NCBI GenBank assembly: GCA_947454305.1
Contig: CANGJE010000021.1
Location: 1 to 35,459, forward strand
DNA length: 35,459 nucleotides
Direction: 5' to 3'
DNA from: Oxalobacteraceae bacterium
Lineage (GTDB): Bacteria; Pseudomonadota; Gammaproteobacteria; Burkholderiales; Burkholderiaceae_D
How positions within the stretch are numbered: position 1 is the first letter of the stretch; the number at the start of each line of letters is the position of its first letter. The notes below the pieces were generated by a model. The model did not search any database and was not told where the DNA came from. It saw only the letters and a program-made list of their open reading frames with translations. Shown piece by piece: positions 26,220-34,712 of this stretch. The position numbers were made by a program, and so were the translations under genes.

Positions 26220-26741
26220 TTACTTCTTCTTTTTCGGCGACAGCACCATCACCATCTGCCGGCCTTCCATTTTTGGAAACTGTTCGATCTGACCATAAGG
26301 CTCCAGATCCGCTTTCAGTCGCTCCAACATACGCATACCAATTTCCTGGTGCGCCATTTCTCGACCGCGAAAACGCAGCGTAATCTTGGTCTTATCGCCC
26401 TCATCGAGGAACTTAATAAGGTTACGCAGCTTGATGTTGTAGTCACCATCATCCGTACCGGGGCGAAATTTGATCTCTTTAACTAAGATCACTTTCTGCT
26501 TCAGCTTAGCTTCGTGTGCCTTCTTTTGTTCCTGATATCTGAATTTGCCGTAATCCATCAGACGACAAACAGGTGGAACAGCGGTTGGAGCGATTTCTAC
26601 GAGATCGACATTCGCTTCCTCTGCCAGACGGAACGCATCGGGGAGACTGACTATACCCAAAGGTTCGTTATCAACACCAGCCAAGCGCACTTCAGGCGCG
26701 GAGATTTCACCGTTGATTCGGTGCGACTTATCAGTAGCTAT
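26220..26741 (-). CDS. infC: Translation initiation factor IF-3, starting at ATA
   Basis: 173 residues if it begins at the ATA at 26741 ([22 protein letters not shown]...), the known N-terminal sequence of betaproteobacterial IF3. No ATG, GTG or TTG fits; the first conventional codon, a GTG at 26690, would cut off the first 17 residues. GAGGA lies 7 bases before the ATA. A non-AUG start is a known feature of infC, since IF3 discriminates against such codons and so limits its own synthesis. The N-domain is at about 1-75, a Lys-rich linker follows, and the C-domain (about 88-173) ends KKKK. It follows thrS by 68 bp. Confidence 0.96.
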   Translation of the reverse strand: MATDKSHRINGEISAPEVRLAGVDNEPLGIVSLPDAFRLAEEANVDLVEIAPTAVPPVCRLMDYGKFRYQEQKKAHEAKLKQKVILVKEIKFRPGTDDGDYNIKLRNLIKFLDEGDKTKITLRFRGREMAHQEIGMRMLERLKADLEPYGQIEQFPKMEGRQMVMVLSPKKKK

Positions 26742-26793
26742 TGCAGTATCCTCAAAAATCCAATAATTAAGCCGTGCTTCTGCTGAGAGGAAA

Positions 26794-26814
26794 CCTGACG
26801 GCAGATCCGTCAGG
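26794..26814 (-). other. Hairpin overlapping the thrS stop codon
   Basis: CCTGACGG/CCGTCAGG, a perfect 8-bp stem with loop CAGAT, spans the thrS TGA. The following minus-strand bases are TTTCCTCTC, so it is a partial terminator at best and may reduce readthrough into infC. Confidence 0.45.
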
Positions 26815-28717
26815 CCTTGGAGGCAACCTCTTGATGAAGTCGCTCTACCAGACTATCGATACTCATAACACCAAGATCGACATTGCCTCGAGCACGCACG
26901 GCCACTGTGTTTGCATCCCGTTCCTTGTCGCCGATAACGACGATGTAAGGAATTTTTTGCATTGAATGCTCGCGTATTTTATAGGTTATTTTCTCATTGC
27001 GCAAATCACTATGTACTCTAAACCCTTGTTTTTTCAGGTTTTGCTCAAGTTTTTGCGCATATTCAACCTGACCCTCAGAAATATTCAAAATACTAACCTG
27101 ACTCGGAGCTAGCCAAACTGGCAACGCACCCGCGTGATTTTCGATCAACATGCCGATGAAACGTTCCAAAGATCCCAAAATAGCCCGATGCAGCATGACC
27201 GGTACCTTGCGGCTGTTATCTTCAGCCGCGTATTCAGCTTCCAGGCGCACTGGCATAGAGAAATCCACCTGAATTGTGCCGCATTGCCAGGGACGGCCAA
27301 TCGCATCTTTTAAGGTGTATTCAATTTTCGGTCCGTAGAACGCGCCCTCGCCTGGCGAAATTTCGTAGTGGCAGCCAGAGCGTTCGAGCGAGGTGATTAA
27401 GGCTTTTTCAGCCTTGTCCCACAAATCATCCGAACCCACACGTTTTTCTGGACGTGTAGCGACCTTGTAAATAACTTCATTAAATCCAAAATCGCGGTAC
27501 ACCTTCTGTAACAGGGCCGTGAATGCTACGCACTCATCAAGGATTTGATCTTCGGTGCAGAAAATATGGCCATCATCTTGAGTAAATCCGCGCACACGCA
27601 TCATTCCGTGCAGCGATCCTGATGGCTCATTTCTATGGCACTGACCAAATTCGCCATAGCGCAATGGAAGTTCGCGATACGAATGAAGATTTGATCGGAA
27701 AATCTGCACATGACCCGGGCAATTCATCGGCTTTAACGCATAGTGCCGATTCTCCGAATCCGTGGTGAACATATTGTCTTTGTAGTTGTCCCAGTGCCCG
27801 GACTTTTCCCACAACGTGCGATCAAGAATTTGCGGTGCTTTGACTTCTTGATAGCCATTGTCTTGATAGACGCGGCGCATGTATTGCTCGACCTGCTGCC
27901 AGACAGTCCATCCCTTGGGGTGCCAGAAGATCAAACCCGGTGCTTCATCTTGAAAGTGAAACAGATCCAGCACTTTGCCCAGCTTGCGGTGATCACGTTT
28001 CTCGGCTTCTTCCAACATGTGAAGATACGCCTCTTGATCTTCTTTCTTTGCCCAAGCGGTACCGTAAATACGCTGCAACATCTCGTTTTTTGAATCGCCG
28101 CGCCAGTACGCGCCGGCTAGCTTCATCAACTTAAATACCTTCAACTTACCTGTCGATGGAACGTGCGGACCACGACAGAGATCGGTAAATTTACCTTCGC
28201 TATACAAAGACACATCTTCATTGGCGGGAATCGACTCAATGATCTCTGCTTTATAGGCTTCACCAATCGATTTGAAATACGCCACCGCTTCATCACGCGG
28301 TAAAACTTTACGCTGCACTGGCTCATCTTTCTTTACCAGTTCAGCCATCTTCTTTTCAATCGCCTCAAGATCGTCAGGCGTAAATGGACGCTTGTAGGAA
28401 AAATCGTAATAAAACCCGTTATCGACTACCGGTCCTATTGTTACCTGCGCATCCGGAAAAAGCTCTTTAACGGCATAGGCCAGCAAGTGCGCGGTCGAGT
28501 GACGAATCACCTCTAAGCCATCGGCATCTTTGTCGGTGATGATGGCGAGCTCGGCGTTCTGACTAATCAAGTGCGAGGTATCAACCAAGGCACCGTCTAC
28601 CTTGCCAGCGAGTGCCGCTTTAGCTAGTCCAGCACCAATTGAGGCAGCAACCTGTGCCACGGTGACGGGTGCATCAAACTCGCGCTGCGAGCCGTCGGGG
28701 AGTCGAATGGAAATCAT
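26810..28717 (-). CDS. thrS: Threonyl-tRNA synthetase
   Basis: 635 residues, full length. TGS domain at 1-62, then the editing domain with H73 and H77 in HSTAHLLA and the later Cys/His site. The class II core carries PMNCPGH (Zn ligand Cys), [14 protein letters not shown] (motif 2 region) and motif 3 ([16 protein letters not shown]). The anticodon-binding domain is at about 535-630. AGGAG lies 6-7 bases before the ATG. It is preceded by a terminator and a threonine-rich leader frame on the same strand, suggesting control by threonyl-tRNA supply. Followed by infC-rpmI-rplT. Confidence 0.98.
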   Translation of the reverse strand: MISIRLPDGSQREFDAPVTVAQVAASIGAGLAKAALAGKVDGALVDTSHLISQNAELAIITDKDADGLEVIRHSTAHLLAYAVKELFPDAQVTIGPVVDNGFYYDFSYKRPFTPDDLEAIEKKMAELVKKDEPVQRKVLPRDEAVAYFKSIGEAYKAEIIESIPANEDVSLYSEGKFTDLCRGPHVPSTGKLKVFKLMKLAGAYWRGDSKNEMLQRIYGTAWAKKEDQEAYLHMLEEAEKRDHRKLGKVLDLFHFQDEAPGLIFWHPKGWTVWQQVEQYMRRVYQDNGYQEVKAPQILDRTLWEKSGHWDNYKDNMFTTDSENRHYALKPMNCPGHVQIFRSNLHSYRELPLRYGEFGQCHRNEPSGSLHGMMRVRGFTQDDGHIFCTEDQILDECVAFTALLQKVYRDFGFNEVIYKVATRPEKRVGSDDLWDKAEKALITSLERSGCHYEISPGEGAFYGPKIEYTLKDAIGRPWQCGTIQVDFSMPVRLEAEYAAEDNSRKVPVMLHRAILGSLERFIGMLIENHAGALPVWLAPSQVSILNISEGQVEYAQKLEQNLKKQGFRVHSDLRNEKITYKIREHSMQKIPYIVVIGDKERDANTVAVRARGNVDLGVMSIDSLVERLHQEVASKA

Positions 28718-28755
28718 GTTAATTCTCCTGCAAAGAATCGCCTGTTTGTAGGCAT

Positions 28756-28782
28756 AAAAAAACGCGGGCTAGCCGCGCTTTT
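28756..28782 (-). terminator. Intrinsic terminator in the thrS leader (attenuator)
   Basis: On minus: AAAAG-CGCGG, loop CTAGC, CCGCG, then seven T. It ends about 40 bp before the thrS ATG and starts 29 bp after the stop of the leader ORF. It would end transcription before thrS unless disrupted. Confidence 0.8.
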
Positions 28783-28811
28783 CTCACTGCATAGTAAAAC
28801 CGAGAATCGGA

Positions 28812-28856
28812 CTAGCGAATCAAACCAGAGATTGTGGTGATAGTTCGCGGTGTCAT
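28812..28856 (-). CDS. Threonine-rich leader peptide upstream of thrS (candidate)
   Basis: A 14-codon frame reads M-T-P-R-T-I-T-T-I-S-G-L-I-R with four Thr and three Ile codons, then TAG. Thr codons are at positions 2, 5, 7 and 8. AAAGG lies 10 bases before the ATG, a slightly long spacing. The frame stops 29 bases before the thrS-leader terminator. The stop region GCTAGTC (28810-28816) can pair with GGCTAGC in the terminator (28768-28774), which would break it when a ribosome stalls on Thr codons. This is the logic of thrL- or pheM-type attenuation. The frame and complementarity are visible; regulation is inference. Confidence 0.6.
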   Translation of the reverse strand: MTPRTITTISGLIR

Positions 28857-28987
28857 AACCGTGGTGCCTTTCTCGCTCTTACAAAAAATCCTGCTTCGAA
28901 TATAAAAAATTGAACTAGATTACCAGTCCCAATTTAGTCCCAAAGTTTTCTTAAAACACGCAAACCTCATGATTTTTAAGAAAAATT

Positions 28988-29064
28988 TGGTAGGCACGAT
29001 TGGACTCGAACCAACGACCCCTACCATGTCAAGGTAGTGCTCTAACCAGCTGAGCTACGCGCCT
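28988..29064 (-). tRNA. tRNA-Val (anticodon GAC)
   Basis: 77 nt with encoded CCA. Acceptor AGGCGCG/CGTGCCT pairs throughout (one G-U). Anticodon stem CTACC/GGTAG with loop TTGACAT gives anticodon GAC, reading GUC and GUU. D-arm and T-arm (TTGG..TTCGAGT..CCAA) are regular. It lies upstream of the thrS leader on the same strand with no clear terminator of its own, so it might share the leader transcript. Confidence 0.97.
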
Positions 29065-29075
29065 AAAGAGGCCGG

Positions 29076-29105
29076 ATTATAGCCAGCTTTGAATCTTTCT
29101 GCCAG
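29076..29105 (-). promoter_or_regulatory. tRNA-Val promoter
   Basis: On minus CTGGCA (4 of 6) and a perfect TATAAT with 18-base spacing, 11 bp before the tRNA. Confidence 0.6.
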
Positions 29106-29193
29106 CCTCACACGGCAGATATCCATCGAAACTTAGTTTTATGACATGCCAAAACCTTCCAACAACCTGCAAGCGCACCTCTTTTACGCTGCC

Positions 29194-29224
29194 TTAGGTT
29201 CGATTTAGGTTCGATTTACGTTCG
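29194..29224. repeat. 11-bp tandem repeat at the relA stop codon
   Basis: TTAGGTTCGAT occurs twice in tandem, with a third copy TTACGTTCG that contains the relA stop codon (29216-29218). It resembles the unit after bactofilin 1 in base content. Confidence 0.85.
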
Positions 29225-31459
29225 CCTAACCTCCAACACGCCTTTTACTTCCCGAATTACTCCGAGTGCACGCTGCAATTGGGCCGTTGACGAAATCTCA
29301 CCCGTAAACGACATAAATGCCTGACCTTTACTGCTACGCGTCGACACACCAATCACATTGATTTTTTCGCGCAAAAAAATATCTGAGATATCGCGCAACA
29401 AACCTTGTCTATCGCTCGCCTGGACAAACACATCAACGGGATACACCGTATCTGTGGTCAATGCACCCCACTCGGTTTGCACCATGCGCTCTGGTGCGCG
29501 CAGACACATTTGTGAAAAATTTTTACAGCTCGCGCGATGAATTGAAATCCCCTTACCACGCGTAATAAACCCAACAATAGGGTCGGGGGGCGCAGGCTTG
29601 CAGCAACTCGCCATACTCGTTAGCAATCCACTAGTACCCAACACCAGCACGCCTGACTTACCACCCTTTGTAACGCTCGATGCTCGACTTTTGCGCGTTA
29701 GCGCCTGCTCATCGACAGGAGCCGCCTTGTTTGCGTCGTTCGCATGCAATGCCTGCTCTATCAAACGTAGGCTCAGTCTTTCATTGCCCACCGCGAGTAA
29801 CAATTCATCGAGTTTGGCAAAACCTAATTTGTGCGCAAGATCTTCCAGGTTGACCGCTGTCTTACCTTCACGCTGCAAGGTTTTTTCAAGTACTGCTCGG
29901 CCATGTGACAAGGTTTCTTCTTGTTCGATAGCGTTAAACCAAGCGCGAATTTTTGCACGCGTACGCTGACTCGCAGTAAAACCATCTGACAACCAATCAC
30001 GCGATGGCCCTGCCGCACCCGAAGCAGCAGCCTCACCCTTGGCCGTAATAATCTCCACCGTCTGTGCATTTTTAAGTGCCGTATTTAATGGCACCATAGA
30101 ACCGTTGATTTTCGCTCCGCGACAACGATGTCCGATATTGCTGTGCAAGTGATACGCAAAATCAATCGGCGTAGCACCCGCCGGCAACTCAATCACACGC
30201 GCCTGTGGCGTCATCACATAAATGCGATCATTCAGGGACGCCGATTTTAATTGCTCCACCCATTGGCGATCAGTCTCATCTTGCCCCACCACCGTATCAG
30301 CGACTTCGCTTTTCCACGTCAGTAGCTGTCGTAGCCAGGCAATTTTTTCATCGTATTTTTGATCAGCAGAACCACCACTGCCTTCTTTGTAGCGCCAGTG
30401 CGCCGCCACGCCATATTCGGCAAAGCGATGCATATCCTGAGTACGTATCTGTACCTCTAGCGTACGGCCATCATTCGCCTGAACTACGGTATGAAGTGAT
30501 TGATAGCCATTCGATTTAGGGCGTGCAATGTAATCATCGAATTCTTCTGTCACCGGAGTCCAGATGTTATGAACGATAGACAGAACGGCATAGCACGTTT
30601 TTACATCATCAACGATCACACGAAACGCACGCACATCATGCAAGCGCGAAAAATCAATATCCTTGCCCTGCATCTTGCTCCAGATACTATAGAGATGCTT
30701 GGGTCGTCCATACACATCGGCCTTGATATCCGCCATCGCCAACTCGGTTTTGAGTCTAACAATAGCCTCTTCTACAAAGCTTTCTCTCTCTATCCGTCGC
30801 TCTTCAAGCATGCGGGCGATTTTCTTATAGCCTGCCGGATCACTAAATCGAAATGACAAATCCTCCAATTCCCATTTGAGCTGCCACACGCCAAGCCGAT
30901 TCGCTAACGGCGCATATAAGTCAAAGGTCTCACGCGCGTAGCGCAAGGTCATGTCGTTTTCTAGTTTGCATTCAGCAAAATAACGCAGCGTCGTCAAGCG
31001 CGATGCCAGTCGCACAAATACACCTCGCATATCGGTCGCCATCGCCAGCGTCATCTTGCGTAAGGTCTCTAGCTGTGTGGTAGCGCTGTTCTTACTCTTA
31101 CCTACTTCTTTATGAATAATCACACCCTCATGCAAGCGCATGAGCTGACGAATACCCGTAACCATGTTGGCGACTTCGGCACCAAAATGCGATTCAATTT
31201 GTAACGCGGTTTTTTCATCGATAGCAGCCAATTCAAACAACATGCCCGCAATACGCGTATCAGCATCGGTACGCAATGCCGCCAATGCCGACACCACACC
31301 ACGAGAAAAACTCAGCGCGTCCTGCCCCGTTGGTACCTGGCGATCAACGTACGATGCACGAGCAAATTCCTGAGCGTCTAGCACGCGCGCTGCATCCTCA
31401 GCACGCAAGCCAGCGATCAATGCTTCATTACCTTCGGCATGAAGGGTAGTCGATACCAT
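29216..31459 (-). CDS. relA: GTP pyrophosphokinase RelA ((p)ppGpp synthetase)
   Basis: 747 residues, long RSH protein. The N-terminal hydrolase-like domain (about 40-190) has lost the HD-type metal residues (RIAGMLFELAAIDEK replaces the HD motif), so it should not hydrolyse ppGpp. The synthetase domain (about 240-370) has EFDDYIARPKSNGYQSLHT; the acidic EFDD is the mark of monofunctional RelA, against RFKD in SpoT-type enzymes. TGS at about 410-470, a helical part, a Cys/His zinc-finger-like region (SCCKPAPPDPIVGF and HRASC) and a C-terminal ACT domain (about 670-745) complete it. It acts on ribosomes carrying uncharged tRNA. Start ATG at 31459. Confidence 0.95.
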   Translation of the reverse strand: MVSTTLHAEGNEALIAGLRAEDAARVLDAQEFARASYVDRQVPTGQDALSFSRGVVSALAALRTDADTRIAGMLFELAAIDEKTALQIESHFGAEVANMVTGIRQLMRLHEGVIIHKEVGKSKNSATTQLETLRKMTLAMATDMRGVFVRLASRLTTLRYFAECKLENDMTLRYARETFDLYAPLANRLGVWQLKWELEDLSFRFSDPAGYKKIARMLEERRIERESFVEEAIVRLKTELAMADIKADVYGRPKHLYSIWSKMQGKDIDFSRLHDVRAFRVIVDDVKTCYAVLSIVHNIWTPVTEEFDDYIARPKSNGYQSLHTVVQANDGRTLEVQIRTQDMHRFAEYGVAAHWRYKEGSGGSADQKYDEKIAWLRQLLTWKSEVADTVVGQDETDRQWVEQLKSASLNDRIYVMTPQARVIELPAGATPIDFAYHLHSNIGHRCRGAKINGSMVPLNTALKNAQTVEIITAKGEAAASGAAGPSRDWLSDGFTASQRTRAKIRAWFNAIEQEETLSHGRAVLEKTLQREGKTAVNLEDLAHKLGFAKLDELLLAVGNERLSLRLIEQALHANDANKAAPVDEQALTRKSRASSVTKGGKSGVLVLGTSGLLTSMASCCKPAPPDPIVGFITRGKGISIHRASCKNFSQMCLRAPERMVQTEWGALTTDTVYPVDVFVQASDRQGLLRDISDIFLREKINVIGVSTRSSKGQAFMSFTGEISSTAQLQRALGVIREVKGVLEVRRT

Positions 31460-31518
31460 AACGTAAAATTTTTCTGCTAATTATTTATACCGAACTGTGT
31501 ATCTAGTTGAATCCGTAC

Positions 31519-32385
31519 TCAAGAAAGTAAAAATCGACGCGCGATTTCTATCTGATCAGCATTCACAAACGTCGGGGCATGACCGACATCAGGCAATTCA
31601 ACCAGCTGTGCTCGAGGTCCGCGCTCAGTCATTTGTTTGGCAGTCTCGGTAGTCAGCAAATCCGATTGCTCACCGCGCACTAACAACACGGGGCAACGAA
31701 TCGCATCATACGCAGCCCATAAAGCTGCATCACCTTTGACTACACTCTCCTCGGTCATACTGCCAAAAGCTTTCGCAATCGATGGATCGTAATGACGCCG
31801 CCACGTTCCATCCGGTTGCTGTCTGAGTACATCGCGCGCCAATTTATCCCACTGATCATTGGTATGCGTTCCAAACGAAGCCGCTACCGTGCGTATGTAC
31901 TCCTCGCCTTCTTCAAAACTACCAAAGTGCCTATCCAAGCCTATATACGCTGCAATCCGTAGTAAGGCCGAGTAATTTAAGTTAGGCCCGATATCATTCA
32001 TTATCATTTTGCGAATCGGCGATTCCGGTAACGATGCCAAACCCATACCAATCAGCCCACCCATCGACGTTCCAAACCAATCCACAGTCTGCACATCAAG
32101 CCGCGCTACTAAGGTCACCATGTCGCTGACATACTGAGGCACGGCATATAAATGGGGATTTTTCAGCCAGGACGAACGGCCGCGGCCCACCACATCTGGA
32201 CATATCACACGATAGCGATCCGATAAATCCCTAGCCAGATCATCGAAATCATCCGATACCCGCGAGACACCGTGCACACAAATAAGCACCGCCGGATTAT
32301 GCGGATCGCCCCACTCCTTGTACGCCATGTGATGTAAGCCAAGCGGCGACAGACACTGCACCATGTTGATTTGCGGCTGCGTCAT
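31519..32385 (-). CDS. Alpha/beta hydrolase, likely 3-hydroxybutyrate oligomer hydrolase
   Basis: 288 residues with the alpha/beta hydrolase fold and no signal peptide. Oxyanion-hole HG is at about 38-39 (CVHGVSR). Nucleophile S107 lies in GTSMGG, the acid is probably D242 in RGEQSDLL, and the base is H269 in GHAPTF. It is divergent from 3-hydroxybutyrate dehydrogenase and close to scoAB. In Ralstonia eutropha, as I recall, the equivalent gene next to bdh1 is phaY2, a cytosolic oligomer hydrolase. That makes the PHB role plausible, but the fold alone does not prove the substrate. GGAG lies about 10 bases before the ATG. Confidence 0.85.
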   Translation of the reverse strand: MTQPQINMVQCLSPLGLHHMAYKEWGDPHNPAVLICVHGVSRVSDDFDDLARDLSDRYRVICPDVVGRGRSSWLKNPHLYAVPQYVSDMVTLVARLDVQTVDWFGTSMGGLIGMGLASLPESPIRKMIMNDIGPNLNYSALLRIAAYIGLDRHFGSFEEGEEYIRTVAASFGTHTNDQWDKLARDVLRQQPDGTWRRHYDPSIAKAFGSMTEESVVKGDAALWAAYDAIRCPVLLVRGEQSDLLTTETAKQMTERGPRAQLVELPDVGHAPTFVNADQIEIARRFLLS

Positions 32386-32479
32386 TTAAGGGCGCTCCAG
32401 ATTTATTGAATAGACCCTCATTTTACTGGTCTCTGGCCTTACAATCCCCTGTAATCGATCATCTTTTTAAGAGAAAAAA

Positions 32480-33274
32480 ATGCAGAATCGTTCACTCTCA
32501 GGCAAAACAGCCCTAGTCACTGGATCCACCTCAGGCATCGGTCTGGGTATTGCTCATGCACTCGCCGCTCAGGGCGCGCATATCGTATTGAATGGCTTTG
32601 GCGATGCCGCCGTTATTGATCAAATGCAAAAAGATATCGCTCAACAGCATGGAGTACGCACGATCTACAGTGGCGCTGATATGTCGAAAGCGACTGAGAT
32701 CGAGCACATGATGCGCGAGGCCGCGACTCAAATGGGTGGCATCGATATTTTAGTTAACAATGCCGGTATTCAGCACGTCGCCAATGTAGAAGATTTTCCA
32801 GTCGAACGCTGGGATGCTGTAATTGCCATCAACCTGAGTTCAGCATTTCACACCTCGCGCTTAGCCTTGCCCTACATGAAAAAAAATAACTGGGGGCGCA
32901 TCATCAATATCGCCTCGGTGCATGGTTTAGTAGGCTCGGCTGGTAAATCAGCGTATGTCGCTGCCAAGCACGGCATCATCGGCTTAACGAAAGTCACCGC
33001 ATTAGAAAACGCACAAACAGGCATAACGTGTAACGCAATTTGCCCGGGATGGGTACTGACACCGCTGGTACAAAAACAAGTCGATGCACGCGCGCACGAC
33101 AAATCACTATCGCAAGAAGCAGCAAAGCACGAGCTACTCATAGAAAAGCAGCCATCGGCTGAATTCGTTACTCCCGAACAGTTGGGAGAACTCGCCGTGT
33201 TTTTGTGCAGCTCAGCCGCATCGCAAGTGCGAGGAGCCGCATGGAATATGGACGGAGGCTGGGCTGCGCAGTAG
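32480..33274 (+). CDS. bdhA: D-3-hydroxybutyrate dehydrogenase (SDR family)
   Basis: 264-residue classical short-chain dehydrogenase. NAD-binding TGSTSGIG (14-21) and NNAG (93-96) are present; N118, S146, Y159 and K163 form the catalytic set. The segment IASVHGLVGSAGKSAYVAAKHG and the C-terminus (AAWNMDGGWAAQ) match 3-hydroxybutyrate dehydrogenase. It oxidises D-3-hydroxybutyrate to acetoacetate, linking the neighbouring hydrolase and CoA-transferase. AAGAG precedes the ATG. It stops at 33274, directly abutting the stop of the convergent ankyrin gene with no spacer. Confidence 0.93.
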   Translation: MQNRSLSGKTALVTGSTSGIGLGIAHALAAQGAHIVLNGFGDAAVIDQMQKDIAQQHGVRTIYSGADMSKATEIEHMMREAATQMGGIDILVNNAGIQHVANVEDFPVERWDAVIAINLSSAFHTSRLALPYMKKNNWGRIINIASVHGLVGSAGKSAYVAAKHGIIGLTKVTALENAQTGITCNAICPGWVLTPLVQKQVDARAHDKSLSQEAAKHELLIEKQPSAEFVTPEQLGELAVFLCSSAASQVRGAAWNMDGGWAAQ

Positions 33275-34474
33275 TTAATCTTTTTTCAAAACACCACCCG
33301 AGTAAGTATATTTGGCGAGTTGTTGTAGCGAACCGGTCTCCAGACTCAAGTTATAGATAAGCTCAGATATTTTTTTCTTTTTTTCTGGATCTTTGATCTG
33401 CTTTAAGTAATCAAATACAGATTTTTGATTACGGTCGCGTAGCGATACATTAGGAAAATTTTTCTGCTTGCAAAGAAAAGTAACGAAATCGACATCTTCA
33501 TGGATCACGGCATGAAAGAGTAAAGTTTGTCCATTCACATCAGCAAGATTCATAAAGTTATTTTCTTCAAACAAATCTAAATAGTCATCCGTTTCAGAAT
33601 CGGTTGAATCGTCGCCGGTTATTTGAAATGAACTGAGATACATGTAAATAGCTGGGTTTTCAGGGTGTCGAGAGATACCCGCTTCTTCGATTAAAGGATA
33701 AAGCTGCGAATTGTCATATTTATAGGCCATCATCGCTGCATTTTGGCCATGCACATTAAGCCAATCTTTTCTGAGATCGGGGCATTCGGTCAGAAGTACC
33801 TTTACCAACGCAGATCGCCCTGCCTTACAGGCAAACATGAGTACCGAGTTTTCATATTTATCCGCCACATTCGGATCACAACCCAGTCGAATCATGCGTA
33901 TCAGCAAATCCTCTGCCTGATCGGAAATGGCACCCTCCCTGAACTCGATCACCCTGATAATTCCTGTTCGAATAAACTCCTTGATTTCGCTATAGTTAAC
34001 AAGTGGTGGACGGTTAAATCGAAGATTATTATCTTCCAGGCCTTTCATAACAATTTCTAATTGATCCAATTTCTTTTCAACCAATGCAGGTTGAATACGA
34101 AGCGCTAGCGATACCGCAATTTCTTTAAGGTCACTCGCTTTAGTATGAGTCTCGCTTTTCATTTGCGAATTTTTTCGCGAAGAAGAAACAACTGGCGGTG
34201 TATGTTGATTCATATCTTGAGATGAAAGCGGACTAGCGCTCTCCCTTGAACTGGGTGCGTGTAATTTGCTTTCGGCGGCGGAGCCCTTGCCTGTTTTAAC
34301 ATTATCACCCTGAGCGTGAGTCCGCTCTTTTTCTCGGACCGAGGGTGGTTTTCGTGTTTTTAATCGCTTATAAGGTTCTGTACTATTTTTTAATTCTGCG
34401 TCAGTACTCGCTGTGGAATCAGGTACCAACGTCGTGTTGATATCGCTTTTAGGAAACCCGGAAGAACCTCGCAT
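33275..34474 (-). CDS. Ankyrin-repeat protein, accessory
   Basis: 399 residues from the ATG at 34474, which has AGGGG 10 bases away; a TTG at 34546 would add 24 residues but would include a terminator-like hairpin. The first 120 residues are low-complexity, rich in Ser, Lys, Pro and Thr (EPYKRLKTRKPPSVREKER). Residues about 125-180 look helical. Ankyrin-type repeats are at about 186-265 (ENSVLMFACKAGRSALVKVLL) and 309-356 (NGQTLLFHAVIHEDVDFVTFLCK). No signal peptide or membrane span. It is more AT-rich than its neighbours and splits bdhA from scoBA, so it looks inserted. Such proteins can be effectors or anti-toxin-like partners; here function is unknown. Confidence 0.8.
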   Translation of the reverse strand: MRGSSGFPKSDINTTLVPDSTASTDAELKNSTEPYKRLKTRKPPSVREKERTHAQGDNVKTGKGSAAESKLHAPSSRESASPLSSQDMNQHTPPVVSSSRKNSQMKSETHTKASDLKEIAVSLALRIQPALVEKKLDQLEIVMKGLEDNNLRFNRPPLVNYSEIKEFIRTGIIRVIEFREGAISDQAEDLLIRMIRLGCDPNVADKYENSVLMFACKAGRSALVKVLLTECPDLRKDWLNVHGQNAAMMAYKYDNSQLYPLIEEAGISRHPENPAIYMYLSSFQITGDDSTDSETDDYLDLFEENNFMNLADVNGQTLLFHAVIHEDVDFVTFLCKQKNFPNVSLRDRNQKSVFDYLKQIKDPEKKKKISELIYNLSLETGSLQQLAKYTYSGGVLKKD

Positions 34475-34502
34475 GATGGCCAGCCCCTGTAAATTGAATT
34501 CA

Positions 34503-34522
34503 AAAAAATCGTGCAAAGCACG
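34503..34522 (-). terminator. Small terminator-like hairpin before the ankyrin gene
   Basis: CGTGC/GCACG with loop TTT on minus, followed by A then seven T, about 28 bp before the ATG. It could attenuate the ankyrin gene or be the stop of upstream transcription. Confidence 0.45.
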
Positions 34523-34649
34523 TTTTACCGAAACAAGTATGGGCAAAAAAAGGATTGAAAAATCAGGGTAGTAACAGGTCAGTACATCGACTAGTACATC
34601 GTGTTGCTAAACAACGGCAGCAGACAACACTAAGAGTTCACCTAAAGAA

Positions 34650-34683
34650 AAAGGCCCAGTCTGTTTATGGACTGGGCTTTGCT
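34650..34683 (-). terminator. Terminator after scoB
   Basis: GCCCAGTC/GACTGGGC perfect 8-bp stem with an 8-base loop; on minus it is followed by CTTTTTCTTT. Ends the scoA-scoB operon about 30 bp after the scoB stop. Confidence 0.85.
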
Positions 34684-34712
34684 AATTACTAGCCGGAATA
34701 AAGTAAGACAGA

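Noticed and set aside
29598..29969. 123-codon plus-strand frame opposite relA
   Set aside because: Antisense shadow of relA with no ribosome site or domain.
33275..34546. TTG start for the ankyrin gene at 34546
   Set aside because: The added 24 codons include a terminator-like hairpin and no family evidence supports them; ATG 34474 is better.
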